A stretch of 36,870 bases of DNA, taken from NCBI GenBank assembly GCA_022508965.1, contig JAFLUD010000009.1, positions 3,297 through 40,166 on the forward strand, given 5' to 3'. The translations under genes were made by a program, and so were the position numbers. The notes under the pieces are model-generated. The model was not told where the DNA came from and did not search any database. It saw only the letters and a program-made list of their open reading frames with translations. This document shows, piece after piece, positions 22,120 through 31,276 of the stretch; the first letter of the stretch is position 1; every line of letters begins with the position of its first letter. The DNA comes from Oscillospiraceae bacterium. Its GTDB lineage: Bacteria; Bacillota; Clostridia; Oscillospirales; Ruminococcaceae.

Positions 22120-22953
22120 ATGAGCGAAGAACAAAAGGCTCCGTTTACCGAGGAGCAGAATCAGCAGATAATCGACACGGGAATTGTCGCGTCGTACAAC
22201 GCGCCGCACAATATCCACTGCCTGACGATAATCGGGCAGATAGAGGGACATTATATATTGCCTCCGCAGAATAAAACCACCAAGTACGAGCATATAATCC
22301 CGGCGTTGGTGGCGATCGAGGAGGACAGCACCATCGAGGGACTGCTCATAGTGTTGAACACAGTGGGCGGCGACGTCGAGGCGGGGCTTGCGATCTCCGA
22401 GCTTATAGCGGGAATGTCAAAGCCGACGGTATCCATTGTCGTAGGCGGCGGACATTCGATAGGAGTGCCGCTTGCGGTTTCGGCGAAAGAGAGCTTCATA
22501 GTGCCGTCGGCGACCATGACGATACACCCCGTTCGTATGAACGGCATGATGCTCGGAGTTCCTCAGACGATGAATTACTTCGAGAAAATGCAGGACCGCA
22601 TCACAACGTTTGTAACCTCCAACAGCAAGATAAAGCCCGAGCGTTTCAAGGAACTCATGATGGAACGCGACGAGCTGGTGCTTGATATAGGCACGGTCTT
22701 GGAGGGAAAAGCCGCGGTCAAGGAGGGGCTTATAGATCATTTAGGATCGCTGTCCGACGCGGTGAACAGACTTTATAAGATAATCGAGAAGAAAAGCGCT
22801 CCCAAGCAGAAAAAAACCAAGACGCAGCAAAAAGCGTCAGTCAAGAAAACGGTTCCCGTAAAGCCGACCAAGCGCGGCAGACCCAAGACCGCCGCAAAGG
22901 TAACGGAAGCGCACGGGGATATACGGCTGGGAGATTGGAGAGGAGAAAGATAA
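22120..22953 (+). CDS. tepA: ClpP-like translocation-enhancing protease TepA
   Basis: The 277-aa protein has a ClpP/crotonase-like fold. [14 protein letters not shown] at about 79 resembles the ClpP oxyanion region, Ser113 in [11 protein letters not shown] is the nucleophile, and His136 in MTIHPVRM completes the dyad with a later Asp. A Lys/Pro-rich tail (about 225-265) is probably disordered. In Bacillus subtilis tepA lies just upstream of spoIIIE, and here ftsK/spoIIIE is three genes downstream, which supports the name. TepA has been linked to signal peptide degradation and forespore integrity. GAGGAG precedes the chosen ATG. The TAA overlaps the next ATG by one base. Confidence 0.87.
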   Translation: MSEEQKAPFTEEQNQQIIDTGIVASYNAPHNIHCLTIIGQIEGHYILPPQNKTTKYEHIIPALVAIEEDSTIEGLLIVLNTVGGDVEAGLAISELIAGMSKPTVSIVVGGGHSIGVPLAVSAKESFIVPSATMTIHPVRMNGMMLGVPQTMNYFEKMQDRITTFVTSNSKIKPERFKELMMERDELVLDIGTVLEGKAAVKEGLIDHLGSLSDAVNRLYKIIEKKSAPKQKKTKTQQKASVKKTVPVKPTKRGRPKTAAKVTEAHGDIRLGDWRGER

Positions 22954-23096
22954 TGGGAATATTCGATCTGTATAAGAATATCGAGGAACCCGAGGGTAAG
23001 GAAAAGCGCTTCAACGGCGTCACCGACGAGGGCGAACGCGTCAGAAAGCTGATCGCGGGCGACCCGAACAAGTTCCTGCACACAAACGGTTCCTAA
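22953..23096 (+). CDS. Small hypothetical protein, 47 aa, coupled to tepA
   Basis: The ATG at 22953 shares its A with the tepA stop (TAATG) and AGGAG lies 6 bases upstream. The product, [13 protein letters not shown]... ending KFLHTNGS, is charged, soluble and without a recognised domain. Translational coupling suggests a function tied to TepA. A hairpin GAACTG/CAGTTC follows at about 23103-23125 before uppP. Confidence 0.75.
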   Translation: MGIFDLYKNIEEPEGKEKRFNGVTDEGERVRKLIAGDPNKFLHTNGS

Positions 23097-23163
23097 CAAA
23101 AACGAACTGTCGAAGCTCGGCAGTTCTATACATAAAAACATAACATAATATGAGGGGAATACT

Positions 23164-24033
23164 ATGGATTACATAAGTGTAATAATTCAAGCGATAGTAC
23201 AGGGACTTACCGAGTTCCTGCCGGTATCCAGCTCGGGGCATCTGTCGGTGGTACAGCACGTCACCGGCTATACCGGAGAATCCGCGCTGATCTTGTCGAT
23301 CGTATTGCATCTGGGAACGCTCGCGGCTGTCTTCGCGGCGTTTTGGAAAACGATATGGGGAATGATAAAGGAATTCTTCTTCACCATCGGCGATATATTC
23401 ACGGGAAAATTCTCCTGGAAAAAAATGAACGCAAACCGCCGAATGATGTTTATGGTGATAATCGCCACGCTGGTGTTGATCCCGGTGTATCTCGTAAAGG
23501 ATTTCTTCACCGCGCGTCAGGGCGACGGAGACATTGTTTTTGAGGGAATAGCGTTTCTGTTCACGGCGGTGCTGCTGTTTTTGTCGGACAGATGCGCGGG
23601 CACAAAAACCGGAGAAAAGATGAAAATAGTCGACGCGCTTACGGTGGGATTGTTCCAGTGCGTGGCGCTTTTCCCGGGAGTATCCCGTTCCGGCTCGACG
23701 ACCGCCGCGGGGCTGTTCTGCGGGCTTGAGAAGAACACCGCTGTTACCTTCGCGTTTATTCTGGGAATTCCAGCGATACTCGGCGGCAGCGTTCTCGAAA
23801 TACACGAGGCGGTGCAGTCGGAAATGCAGCTTGATTGGATAGCTCTGGGGATCGGCTTTGTGATATCGGCGGTCGTGGGATTTCTGGCGATAAAGCTGGT
23901 AAAGTGGCTGCTCAATAAAGACAGGTTCAAAATATTCGGAGTGTACACTCTTATTTTGGGAATACTTTGCGTCGCGGGCGGAATGTGGGAGCATCTCACA
24001 GGCAGCAGCCTTGCGAAGCTGTTGGGAATATAA
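23164..24033 (+). CDS. uppP: Undecaprenyl-diphosphatase (BacA/UppP)
   Basis: The 289-aa integral membrane enzyme recycles undecaprenyl pyrophosphate, the lipid carrier for peptidoglycan, and can confer bacitracin tolerance. Signature motifs are GLTEFLPVSSSGHL at about 14-27 (catalytic Glu and His region) and FPGVSRSGSTTAAGL near 175, with about 8 hydrophobic segments. Length is typical (about 270-290 aa). ATG follows GAGGGGAA. It lies between the tepA pair and ftsK, 20 bases before ftsK, so these envelope and septum genes probably share a transcript. Confidence 0.95.
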   Translation: MDYISVIIQAIVQGLTEFLPVSSSGHLSVVQHVTGYTGESALILSIVLHLGTLAAVFAAFWKTIWGMIKEFFFTIGDIFTGKFSWKKMNANRRMMFMVIIATLVLIPVYLVKDFFTARQGDGDIVFEGIAFLFTAVLLFLSDRCAGTKTGEKMKIVDALTVGLFQCVALFPGVSRSGSTTAAGLFCGLEKNTAVTFAFILGIPAILGGSVLEIHEAVQSEMQLDWIALGIGFVISAVVGFLAIKLVKWLLNKDRFKIFGVYTLILGILCVAGGMWEHLTGSSLAKLLGI

Positions 24034-24053
24034 TTACATAAAGGAAGAAAAAT

Positions 24054-26945
24054 ATGGCAGAGAAAAAGAACACCTCCCGAAGCACAAAAGGCTCGGGATA
24101 TACGGGGAAAACAAAATCGTCATCGTCGTCCGCGCGCTCGAAAAGGGCGGCGGAGCTTGAACGCCAGCGCGAGGAGGCTCTCAAAAAGAGCCTTAAGCGG
24201 CGGCATATCGGCTCGGTGATATTGCTGGCTTTAGGCGTGCTGTTTACGCTGCTTGCGATAATTCCGGGGAACGAGGGCTGGCGCGCGCTGTTTGACGTAA
24301 TGCACGGGTTATTCGGCTTTGCGGCGTACACGGTAGGACCGCTGATGATCTACGCGGCGGTGGTTATCTCCGCGAAGCAGCCGAAGAACACCGTGGCGTT
24401 CACGGTATTCAAGTTCGTGTTTTTCCTGCTGCTGCTGTGCGCGGCGGTGGAGATATTTGCGGTCGGAAAGATAAACGGCGCAAACTTTGGCGAAGTCGTC
24501 GTAAATCTGTTCACTGGCGGTAAAGGATTCAAGGGCGGCGGATTTTTCGCGCTTATTCTGGGAGTTCCGCTGTTGTTTTTGGGAAGACTCGGCGCTTCTA
24601 TAATCATTGTGATAATGGTTTTGGGGTGCATACTTCTGATGATAGATATCCCGATAAACGAGCTTTTCGGGAAGATCGGCGGTTCTATAAAGAGCGCGGG
24701 GAGATCCGCCGCGGAAAGCCACGAACGCCGCCGCGAGGAGTCCGCTATTGCCAATGAGGAATATCGGAGAATTCAGCAGGAGAAGAAAGCCGAAAAGGCT
24801 CTCAGAGATCAGAAGAATTTCGAGCAGCGCGTAGCCCGTGCAGAGCAGCGCCGCCAAAAGCTCGAAGAAATGCAGGAGATAGTAAACAACGTCGGCAAGC
24901 CGCTTCCCGAGAAGCCAGCCAAAGAGCCTGTTCCCGAGGCGCGACCCGTTCAAAGGGCGCCCGAAAAGCCGTCGGGAATAACGCTTCTCGGCGAGGAACA
25001 AAACGACGCTATCCTCGAGCAAAAGCAGGAAAGCCGCGATTATCAGCAGGCGCTCAAGCGTTATATGGAAAAGCGCCACCCGATAATGCGCGACGAGCTT
25101 AAGCCCATCGAAAAGCCCGACAAATACGAGGATAACGATATAGAACTTGTCCCGATAATCGACGCGCTGGACAAGCTCAACGCCGAGAAGGGTCCCGCAC
25201 GAGTGTCGAAGATAGTTGACGCTCCCAAAAAGGACATAGTAAGCTCCGAGGAAATAGACGAGAACATCACCGACATTTCCGATGTAGACGAGGCGGAGCT
25301 GGCGTTCGATCTCGACGACATTATCTCCGAGAATTCAAGCGGCAAAGATATTGGAAAGGATATCGGGTTTGTCGAGCCGCCCACGCCCGCAGCCGACGCT
25401 TCCAAGGGAATAGTTCCCATAAACCAAACGTCGACAAAGCGTTCCGAGGGCGAAAAACAGATATCGCTGTCGGAGGTATATACTCTGCCGCCGATGACGC
25501 TTCTGAACGAAGTGAAAAAGCCCGCGCAGCAGGAGGACATCGAAAGCGAGATACGCAAAAACGCGGACAAGCTGGTAGAAACGCTCAAGAGCTTCGGAGT
25601 TTCGACTACATATCTCGGAGCGTCCCGCGGACCGTCGGTTACGCGATACGAGCTTCAGCCCGCGCCCGGCGTTAAGATAAGCAAGATCGCGAATCTTTCC
25701 GACGACGTCGCGCTGAATCTCGCCGTAAGCGGCGTGAGAATAGCGCCCGTTCCCGATAAAGCGGCGGTTGGAATAGAGATCCCCAACAAAGTAAAGGACA
25801 CCGTTTTTTTCAGAGAACTGGTGGACAACGCCGAATTTAAAAAGACCTTCGATAAAAAGCTGGACACCGTTCTCGGAAAGGATATAAGCGGCGAGACCGT
25901 CACCTGCAACGTCTCCAAAATGCCGCATCTTCTTATCGCGGGAACCACGGGTTCCGGTAAATCCGTCTGTGTGAATTCCATCATCATGAGCATTCTCATG
26001 AAATCCACGCCCTCGGACGTGCGGCTTATAATGGTAGACCCCAAGCAGGTGGAATTCATGATGTACAACGGAATTCCCCACCTGCTTATCCCCGTAGTGA
26101 CCGACCCGAAAAAGGCGGCGGGCGCGCTGGCGTGGGCAGTCACCGAAATGGAAAAGCGCTACACGCTGTTCTCCGAAAACAACGTCCGCAACATCGACGG
26201 CTACAACGATCTTTGCGAGAGAGACGCGGAGCTTTCGAGAATGCCGCATATCGTCATTTTCATCGACGAGCTTGCGGACTTAATGATGGCGTCTCCGAAG
26301 GACGTTGAGGACAGCATCGTGCGCCTCGCTCAAAAGGCAAGAGCCGCGGGAATGCACCTCGTTATCGCAACGCAAAAGCCCACCGTTCAGGTAGTCACGG
26401 GACTTATCAAGGGAAATATCCCCAGCCGTATAGCGCTTATGGTGGCGTCTCAGATAGACAGCCGCGTAATTCTCGACGCTTCGGGCGCGGAAAAGCTGCT
26501 CGGAAACGGCGATATGCTGTATATGCCGGTGGGAGCGCCCAAACCCATTCGTTTGCAGGGCTGTTATGTTTCCGACGACGAGGTGGAACGCGTTGCGGAG
26601 TTCATCACGCAGACCTTCAAAGCTGAGTATGACGAGAGCATCATGGCTGAGATCGAACGCCAGGCTGAGATCGTAAGCTCCGGCGACAAGCCCGCGGCTT
26701 CCGATGACGATTCAGAGGGCGACGAGCAGGACGAAAAGCTCGACGAGGCGATCGAGTTCGTAGTGACCGCGGGGCAAGCCAGCACGTCGGCATTGCAGCG
26801 GCATTTGAAGCTCGGCTACGGCAGAGCGGCGCGGCTTATCGACACCATGGAGAAAATGGGAGTTGTCGGTCCCTACGAAGGCTCAAAGCCGCGACAGGTG
26901 CTTATGACAAAGCAGGAGTGGTATGAGCGCAGGCTTAGGAATTAA
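24054..26945 (+). CDS. ftsK: DNA translocase FtsK/SpoIIIE
   Basis: This is a 963-aa septal DNA pump. A basic Ser/Arg-rich start is followed by four hydrophobic segments (about 45-205), then a charged linker (about 210-480) rich in Glu/Arg/Lys coiled-coil sequence. The RecA-like motor has Walker A GTTGSGKS at about 630 and Walker B IVIFIDELADLMM at about 733. A C-terminal gamma winged helix (about 902-963; TSALQRHLKLGYGRAARLID) reads polar DNA motifs. In a spore former it should move the chromosome into the forespore and/or clear the division septum. Position near tepA matches the Bacillus spoIIIE neighbourhood. AAGGAAG precedes the ATG. Confidence 0.95.
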   Translation: MAEKKNTSRSTKGSGYTGKTKSSSSSARSKRAAELERQREEALKKSLKRRHIGSVILLALGVLFTLLAIIPGNEGWRALFDVMHGLFGFAAYTVGPLMIYAAVVISAKQPKNTVAFTVFKFVFFLLLLCAAVEIFAVGKINGANFGEVVVNLFTGGKGFKGGGFFALILGVPLLFLGRLGASIIIVIMVLGCILLMIDIPINELFGKIGGSIKSAGRSAAESHERRREESAIANEEYRRIQQEKKAEKALRDQKNFEQRVARAEQRRQKLEEMQEIVNNVGKPLPEKPAKEPVPEARPVQRAPEKPSGITLLGEEQNDAILEQKQESRDYQQALKRYMEKRHPIMRDELKPIEKPDKYEDNDIELVPIIDALDKLNAEKGPARVSKIVDAPKKDIVSSEEIDENITDISDVDEAELAFDLDDIISENSSGKDIGKDIGFVEPPTPAADASKGIVPINQTSTKRSEGEKQISLSEVYTLPPMTLLNEVKKPAQQEDIESEIRKNADKLVETLKSFGVSTTYLGASRGPSVTRYELQPAPGVKISKIANLSDDVALNLAVSGVRIAPVPDKAAVGIEIPNKVKDTVFFRELVDNAEFKKTFDKKLDTVLGKDISGETVTCNVSKMPHLLIAGTTGSGKSVCVNSIIMSILMKSTPSDVRLIMVDPKQVEFMMYNGIPHLLIPVVTDPKKAAGALAWAVTEMEKRYTLFSENNVRNIDGYNDLCERDAELSRMPHIVIFIDELADLMMASPKDVEDSIVRLAQKARAAGMHLVIATQKPTVQVVTGLIKGNIPSRIALMVASQIDSRVILDASGAEKLLGNGDMLYMPVGAPKPIRLQGCYVSDDEVERVAEFITQTFKAEYDESIMAEIERQAEIVSSGDKPAASDDDSEGDEQDEKLDEAIEFVVTAGQASTSALQRHLKLGYGRAARLIDTMEKMGVVGPYEGSKPRQVLMTKQEWYERRLRN

Positions 26946-27011
26946 TGTGACTTAATATTTTAAAAAACGCAACCTTTTCCCCAAAAAAATCTACTATATT
27001 AAAGGAGAAAT

Positions 27012-28886
27012 ATGTCGGAAAATCTATACAAAAACACCGAAATGATGAACCGCTTAGACGAGTTTCTGCCCGATATCCAGAAGCCCGCGCGGTATATCGG
27101 CGGCGAGCCCGGCTCGGTGATAAAGGACAAGTCGGCGGTGGACGTGCGGTTTGCGTTCTGCTTTCCCGACACCTACGAGATCGGAATGTCCCACCTCGGA
27201 ATGAAGATTCTCTACGGTTTGAAGAACCGCGTTCCCAATTACTGGTGCGAGCGCGTGTTTATGCCGCTTCCCGATATGGAGGAGGAAATGCGAAAGCGCG
27301 GGATCCCTCTGTACGCTTTGGAGAGCCTCGACCCGATAAAGGAATTCGATTTTATAGGCTTTACGATCCAGTATGAGCTGTGCTACACGACGATCCTGGA
27401 AATGCTCGATCTCGCGGGGCTGCCTGTTCTCGCGAAGGATAGGGAAGCTCTCACGCCGATAGTCATGGGCGGCGGACCCTGCGTGTGCAACGCCGAGCCG
27501 CTGTGCGATTTTTTCGATTTGTTCGTGATCGGCGAGGGTGAGGAGGTAAACCTCGAGCTTATGCGCCTTATGGAGCAGTGCAAGAAAGATAATTCCCCAA
27601 GATCCGAGTTTTTGAGGAAAGCCTCGCAGATTGAGGGAGTTTACGTTCCGTCTTTATATGATGTGGAATACAACGCCGACGGCACGGTTAAGAGCATTAC
27701 CGCGAAGGACGGCGCTCCCGAAAGTGTGAAAAAGCGCGTTATCCGCGACTTCGACAAGGTATACGCTCCGGAGAATTTCGTTGTGCCGTTTTGCGATATC
27801 GTGCATAACCGCGCGGTCGTTGAGGTATTGCGCGGATGCATTCGCGGGTGCCGCTTCTGCCAGGCGGGATTTATCTACCGCCCGTTCCGCGAGAAGAAAA
27901 AGGAGACTGTTATCGCGCAGACAAAAGCGCTGTGCGAGAATACGGGCTACGACGAGGTATCGCTCTCGTCGCTTTCCACAAGCGATTTCAAGGACATTGA
28001 GGGACTGCTCTCGGGACTTACGGAATACACCACCGAAAACGGGATAAATCTCTCACTGCCGTCGCTGCGCGTAGACCGCTTCAGCGACGAGATGTTCCAA
28101 AAAATAACCGACGTGCGAAAAAGCGGACTGACGTTCGCGCCCGAGGCAGGCTCCCAGCGGCTTCGCGACGTCATAAACAAGAACATAACCGAGAACGACG
28201 TTATGCAAAGCGTGAAGATCGCGTTCGAGGGCGGATATACCGCCGTAAAGCTGTATTTTATGATGGGACTTCCCACCGAGACCGACCGCGACATCGAGGG
28301 AATATACGACCTCGCGAAGTCGGTCATAGAACAGTTTTACGCGAATCCCGACCGCAAAAAGGGGAAAGCTCCCTCCGTGTCGGTATCGCTCTCTACGTTT
28401 ATTCCAAAGCCCTTTACGCCGTTCGAATTCGAGCCGCAGGCGGGTGAAGAAGAGATCCGCGCCAAGCAAAAGCACCTTATGGAATACGCCGCCGACCGCA
28501 AGATCACGATCTCGCGCTCGAAGTACGACGTATCGCTTCTGGAGGCGGTGCTGGCGAGGGGAGACCGCCGCGTGGGACAGGCGGTGTATCTCGCGTGGAA
28601 AAAGGGCTGCAAATTGGACGGCTGGGACGAGTATTTCGATTTCGGAAAGTGGCGGGAAGCGTTTTCCGAGTGCGGGCTTGAGATGAGCTTTTACGCCAAC
28701 CGCCGCAGGGAATACGATGAGCTTCCCCCGTGGGGTCACATAAATATGCTGGTGAGCCGCGAATTTTTGATAAACGAGAACAAAAAAGCGCACGAGGGAA
28801 TTCCCACAAAAAATTGCCGCGAACAGTGTTCAAACTGCGGAGTATCGCAGAATATCGGAGGTGAGATCTGCCGTGCCATTGGTTAA
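27012..28886 (+). CDS. TIGR03960-family B12-binding-like radical SAM protein
   Basis: The 624-aa protein starts with a cobalamin-binding-like segment (FAFCFPDTYEIGMSHLGMKI near residue 38) and then a radical SAM core with RGCIRGCRFCQAGF at about 274; the CX3CX2C cysteines bind the 4Fe-4S cluster. A C-terminal Cys cluster, NCREQCSNCG, lies near the end. The family is always paired with the next gene (TIGR03936), often near ribosomal protein L21/L27 genes and RNase G, which are absent here. The reaction is not established; an RNA or protein modification role is usually suspected. AAAGGAG precedes the ATG, 66 bases after ftsK. Confidence 0.9.
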   Translation: MSENLYKNTEMMNRLDEFLPDIQKPARYIGGEPGSVIKDKSAVDVRFAFCFPDTYEIGMSHLGMKILYGLKNRVPNYWCERVFMPLPDMEEEMRKRGIPLYALESLDPIKEFDFIGFTIQYELCYTTILEMLDLAGLPVLAKDREALTPIVMGGGPCVCNAEPLCDFFDLFVIGEGEEVNLELMRLMEQCKKDNSPRSEFLRKASQIEGVYVPSLYDVEYNADGTVKSITAKDGAPESVKKRVIRDFDKVYAPENFVVPFCDIVHNRAVVEVLRGCIRGCRFCQAGFIYRPFREKKKETVIAQTKALCENTGYDEVSLSSLSTSDFKDIEGLLSGLTEYTTENGINLSLPSLRVDRFSDEMFQKITDVRKSGLTFAPEAGSQRLRDVINKNITENDVMQSVKIAFEGGYTAVKLYFMMGLPTETDRDIEGIYDLAKSVIEQFYANPDRKKGKAPSVSVSLSTFIPKPFTPFEFEPQAGEEEIRAKQKHLMEYAADRKITISRSKYDVSLLEAVLARGDRRVGQAVYLAWKKGCKLDGWDEYFDFGKWREAFSECGLEMSFYANRRREYDELPPWGHINMLVSREFLINENKKAHEGIPTKNCREQCSNCGVSQNIGGEICRAIG

Positions 28887-29502
28887 TACAAGGCTTTTCT
28901 TCAGCAAAACGGGCAGGGCGAAATACATCTCCCACCTTGATTTAAGCGGAGTAATGCAGCGCGCGATCCGCCGTGCCAAGCTCCCCGTGTGGTACACCGA
29001 GGGGTACAATCCGCGGCTGTATACGAATTTTATGCTGCCGCTGTCATTGGGTCAGGAGGGACTTCGCGAGGCGTTGGATATCCGTCTGATCGAGGAATTC
29101 CCGCACCTCGAGGTCACAAAGCGCCTGAACATCGCGCTTCCGCCCGATATTCGCTTGTTGGAGACCGCGGTCCCCGTGTACAAAAACACCGATATCGCGT
29201 TCGCGGAATACGAAATAACCGCAGATATCGACCGCGAGAAATTCACAAAATTTCTCGAAAGCGAAAAAATAATCACCGAGAAGAAAACCAAAAAGGGCGT
29301 CTCGGAGATCGACCTGAAGCCGCATCTTACGGTTATTTCGGTCGGGGAAAAAATCGCGCTGCGCCTTCCCGCCGGGACCGATCTCAATATAAATCCGCGG
29401 CTGGTTTTTGACGCATACGGCGCGCAAAGCGGCGAGGTTATCAAGAATATCCGCATTGTCCGAACGGGAATTCTCTGCGCCGACGGCGGGGAGTTCAAAT
29501 AA
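28873..29502 (+). CDS. TIGR03936/DUF2344 radical-SAM-associated protein
   Basis: The 209-aa protein begins near NTRLFFSKTGRAKYISHLDL and contains WYTEGYNPRLYTNFMLPLSLGQE, both typical of TIGR03936/DUF2344. The likely start is the GTG at 28873, 11 bases after GGAGG; a GTG at 28861 overlaps that ribosome site. It overlaps the radical SAM gene by 14 bases in another frame, implying translational coupling and a joint function. It is sometimes a C-terminal fusion to the radical SAM protein in other genomes. Function unknown. Confidence 0.88.
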   Translation: MPLVNTRLFFSKTGRAKYISHLDLSGVMQRAIRRAKLPVWYTEGYNPRLYTNFMLPLSLGQEGLREALDIRLIEEFPHLEVTKRLNIALPPDIRLLETAVPVYKNTDIAFAEYEITADIDREKFTKFLESEKIITEKKTKKGVSEIDLKPHLTVISVGEKIALRLPAGTDLNINPRLVFDAYGAQSGEVIKNIRIVRTGILCADGGEFK

Positions 29503-29516
29503 TTTTCGGGAATTAC

Positions 29517-29545
29517 TTGAAATTGGCAGACAAGTATGCTATAAT
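29517..29545 (+). promoter_or_regulatory. Sigma-A promoter upstream of the inverted heptamer element
   Basis: TTGAAA (29517-29522), 17-base spacer, TATAAT (29540-29545). The first TAGTTGC repeat unit starts at the last T of the -10. Two further TATGGTATAAT copies occur at 29661-29670 and 29753-29762 without good -35 elements. The SGNH gene starts 260 bases downstream. Confidence 0.65.
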
Positions 29546-29661
29546 AGTTGCTAGAGAATAGTTGCTGGTTGCTAGTTACAAAAGATTTAACGCGCTTGTA
29601 ATTGCCGCAGGAGCGTTTGGACTCGAATAACTAGCAACTATTCGCTAACAACTAGCAACTA
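29545..29661. repeat. Inverted 7-nt-period repeats flanking a unique 49-bp core
   Basis: The left arm (29545-29578) reads TAGTTGC TAGAGAA TAGTTGC TGGTTGC TAGTTA; the right arm (29628-29661), on the opposite strand, reads TAGTTGC TAGTTGT TAGCGAA TAGTTGC TAGTTA. The 49 bases between (29579-29627) show no feature. The arms could form a long imperfect hairpin. The rest of the 303-bp spacer holds the 14-mer AGCCGTACAGCAAT (29685-29698) and a GCGGCAGCTTGCCGC palindrome (29737-29751). Confidence 0.7.
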
Positions 29662-29805
29662 TGGTATAATAACAGCAACGGGTTAGCCGTACAGCAATTT
29701 GAGCACAATCCCGTTCCGCATACGCTGGGAATACCAGCGGCAGCTTGCCGCTATGGTATAATATCTCTATGTTTATAATGACATATAGGGGAGAGGGGAA
29801 TATAA

Positions 29806-30717
29806 ATGCCTTCGGGACAGAATAACAACCGCAAGATACGTCCTCCGAAAAACAATAAGGAAAAGATCCCCGGAGCGGTCATTGCGATATATGTTGTGAT
29901 GATCATTCTGGTGCTGGCGATCTGCGGTATCGTATTTGCGATCACGCTCAAAAAAACACAGGAAAACAACACGTCGACGGATTCTTCATATTCGGAAAGC
30001 TCCACAAGCTCCGAAAGCTCGGAATACAGCGAACCCGAAAGCTCGGAGGATCCCGATTCCGAAAGCTCCGAAAGCTCGGATTCTTTCGATTCTAGTAGTT
30101 CCGACACCTCAAGCGGGGACGAGCCTCCCGGACCGCTTCCTCCGACGATCTACACCGAGGAGTTTTTCGAGAACGATCTGTTCATCGGCGACAGCATTTT
30201 CACAGGACTGTATTTATATGAATTCATCCCGATGGAAAACGTCGCGGCAGCGGTGGGGTATACTCCCTACAAAGCGCTTAACGGCGCGTTCAGCAGAACA
30301 TACAGCGGAAGCGCCGCCGATTACGCCAAGGAGCTTCAGCCAACGAGAATATACATAATGCTCGGCTCAAACGCGATAGGCTCGGGAGCGGATCTCAGCA
30401 TAGTAATATCGCAGTACAGAGAGCTTTTAAAGACGCTTCGGGCAAACTGCCCCGACAGCAGAATCTGCGTTATTTCCATACCTCCCGTAGCCGAGGTTAC
30501 CGAGTATACCAATCTTAACAACAACGATATTAACAGCGTAAACGCGGATATATTGAAGATGTGTTCCGAGTTGGGCACGGATTATTACGATCTCAACGCC
30601 GAGCTGATCGACGAGAAGGGCTATTTCCGCAAGGATTTAGCGGAGCTTGACGGACTGCATTTCAAGGGCACGACCTACAAGGTATTGCTCTCGGGACTTG
30701 AAGCGCTTATGTCCTGA
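29806..30717 (+). CDS. Membrane-anchored SGNH/GDSL-type hydrolase
   Basis: The 303-aa protein has a short basic cytoplasmic start, one membrane segment at about 23-47, a Ser/Glu-rich extracellular linker (about 52-105) and a C-terminal SGNH hydrolase-like domain. The block I nucleophile is Ser130 in FIGDSIFTG; the block III Asn is in MLGSNAIG; block V D282-x-x-H285 is in LDGLHF. Such enzymes remove acyl groups from peptidoglycan, polysaccharides or lipids on the cell surface; the substrate is unknown. GAGAGGGGAA precedes the ATG. The next genes encode a lipoprotein and a membrane protein. Confidence 0.85.
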   Translation: MPSGQNNNRKIRPPKNNKEKIPGAVIAIYVVMIILVLAICGIVFAITLKKTQENNTSTDSSYSESSTSSESSEYSEPESSEDPDSESSESSDSFDSSSSDTSSGDEPPGPLPPTIYTEEFFENDLFIGDSIFTGLYLYEFIPMENVAAAVGYTPYKALNGAFSRTYSGSAADYAKELQPTRIYIMLGSNAIGSGADLSIVISQYRELLKTLRANCPDSRICVISIPPVAEVTEYTNLNNNDINSVNADILKMCSELGTDYYDLNAELIDEKGYFRKDLAELDGLHFKGTTYKVLLSGLEALMS

Positions 30718-30764
30718 GAAAAAACGCTCTGCGCGGTATTTTTTAAGAAAATAGGGGATAAAAT

Positions 30765-31262
30765 ATGAAAAAGACATTGTTAGCGTTATCTTTGGCGGGA
30801 ATCTGTCTACTGCTTGCGGGCTGCAGCGACAATTCGGGAAAAAGCTCAGGCGATTCCTCAAATAATTCCACGGAAAATTCCACAACGGCCGAAACTCCCG
30901 CTGAAAAAGCGGAAGAGCTGCTGAACACCATTAACTTCCCGGAAATGGTTCAGGTAAGGGGAACGAATTTAGAGGCTTCTCTCGGGATAAAGGAAGAGGA
31001 GCTTGAGGATCATGCGGTGTACAGATGCGGCTCGGGAGCATATCCCGACGAGTTCGGAATTATTGTCGTAAAGGATTCGGGGAACGTCATGAAGGTAAAG
31101 TCCGCCGTTAAGGACTGGATAGATTTTCAAAGCGACAGCTACCGCGACTACAAGCCTGAACATATGTATAAGCTGGAAGACAGCTTTGTAAGCGTCAATG
31201 GGAAAACAGTGACCTACGCGATCTGCGAGGACAATTCCAAGGCTCGGGAGATACTGGGATAA
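30765..31262 (+). CDS. DUF4358 lipoprotein
   Basis: The 165-aa protein has a lipoprotein signal peptide (MKKTLLALSLAG ... lipobox LLAGC, Cys at residue 20), a Ser/Asn/Thr linker (about 21-48) and a DUF4358-like domain with AYPDEFGIIVVKDSGN, SAVKDWIDFQSDSYRDYKPE and a conserved-looking ending VTYAICEDNSKAREIL. DUF4358 lipoproteins are common, uncharacterised surface proteins of Clostridia. It lies 47 bases after the SGNH hydrolase and 14 bases before a membrane protein gene, so the three may act together at the envelope. Confidence 0.85.
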   Translation: MKKTLLALSLAGICLLLAGCSDNSGKSSGDSSNNSTENSTTAETPAEKAEELLNTINFPEMVQVRGTNLEASLGIKEEELEDHAVYRCGSGAYPDEFGIIVVKDSGNVMKVKSAVKDWIDFQSDSYRDYKPEHMYKLEDSFVSVNGKTVTYAICEDNSKAREILG

Positions 31263-31276
31263 CATCGGGGTGAATT

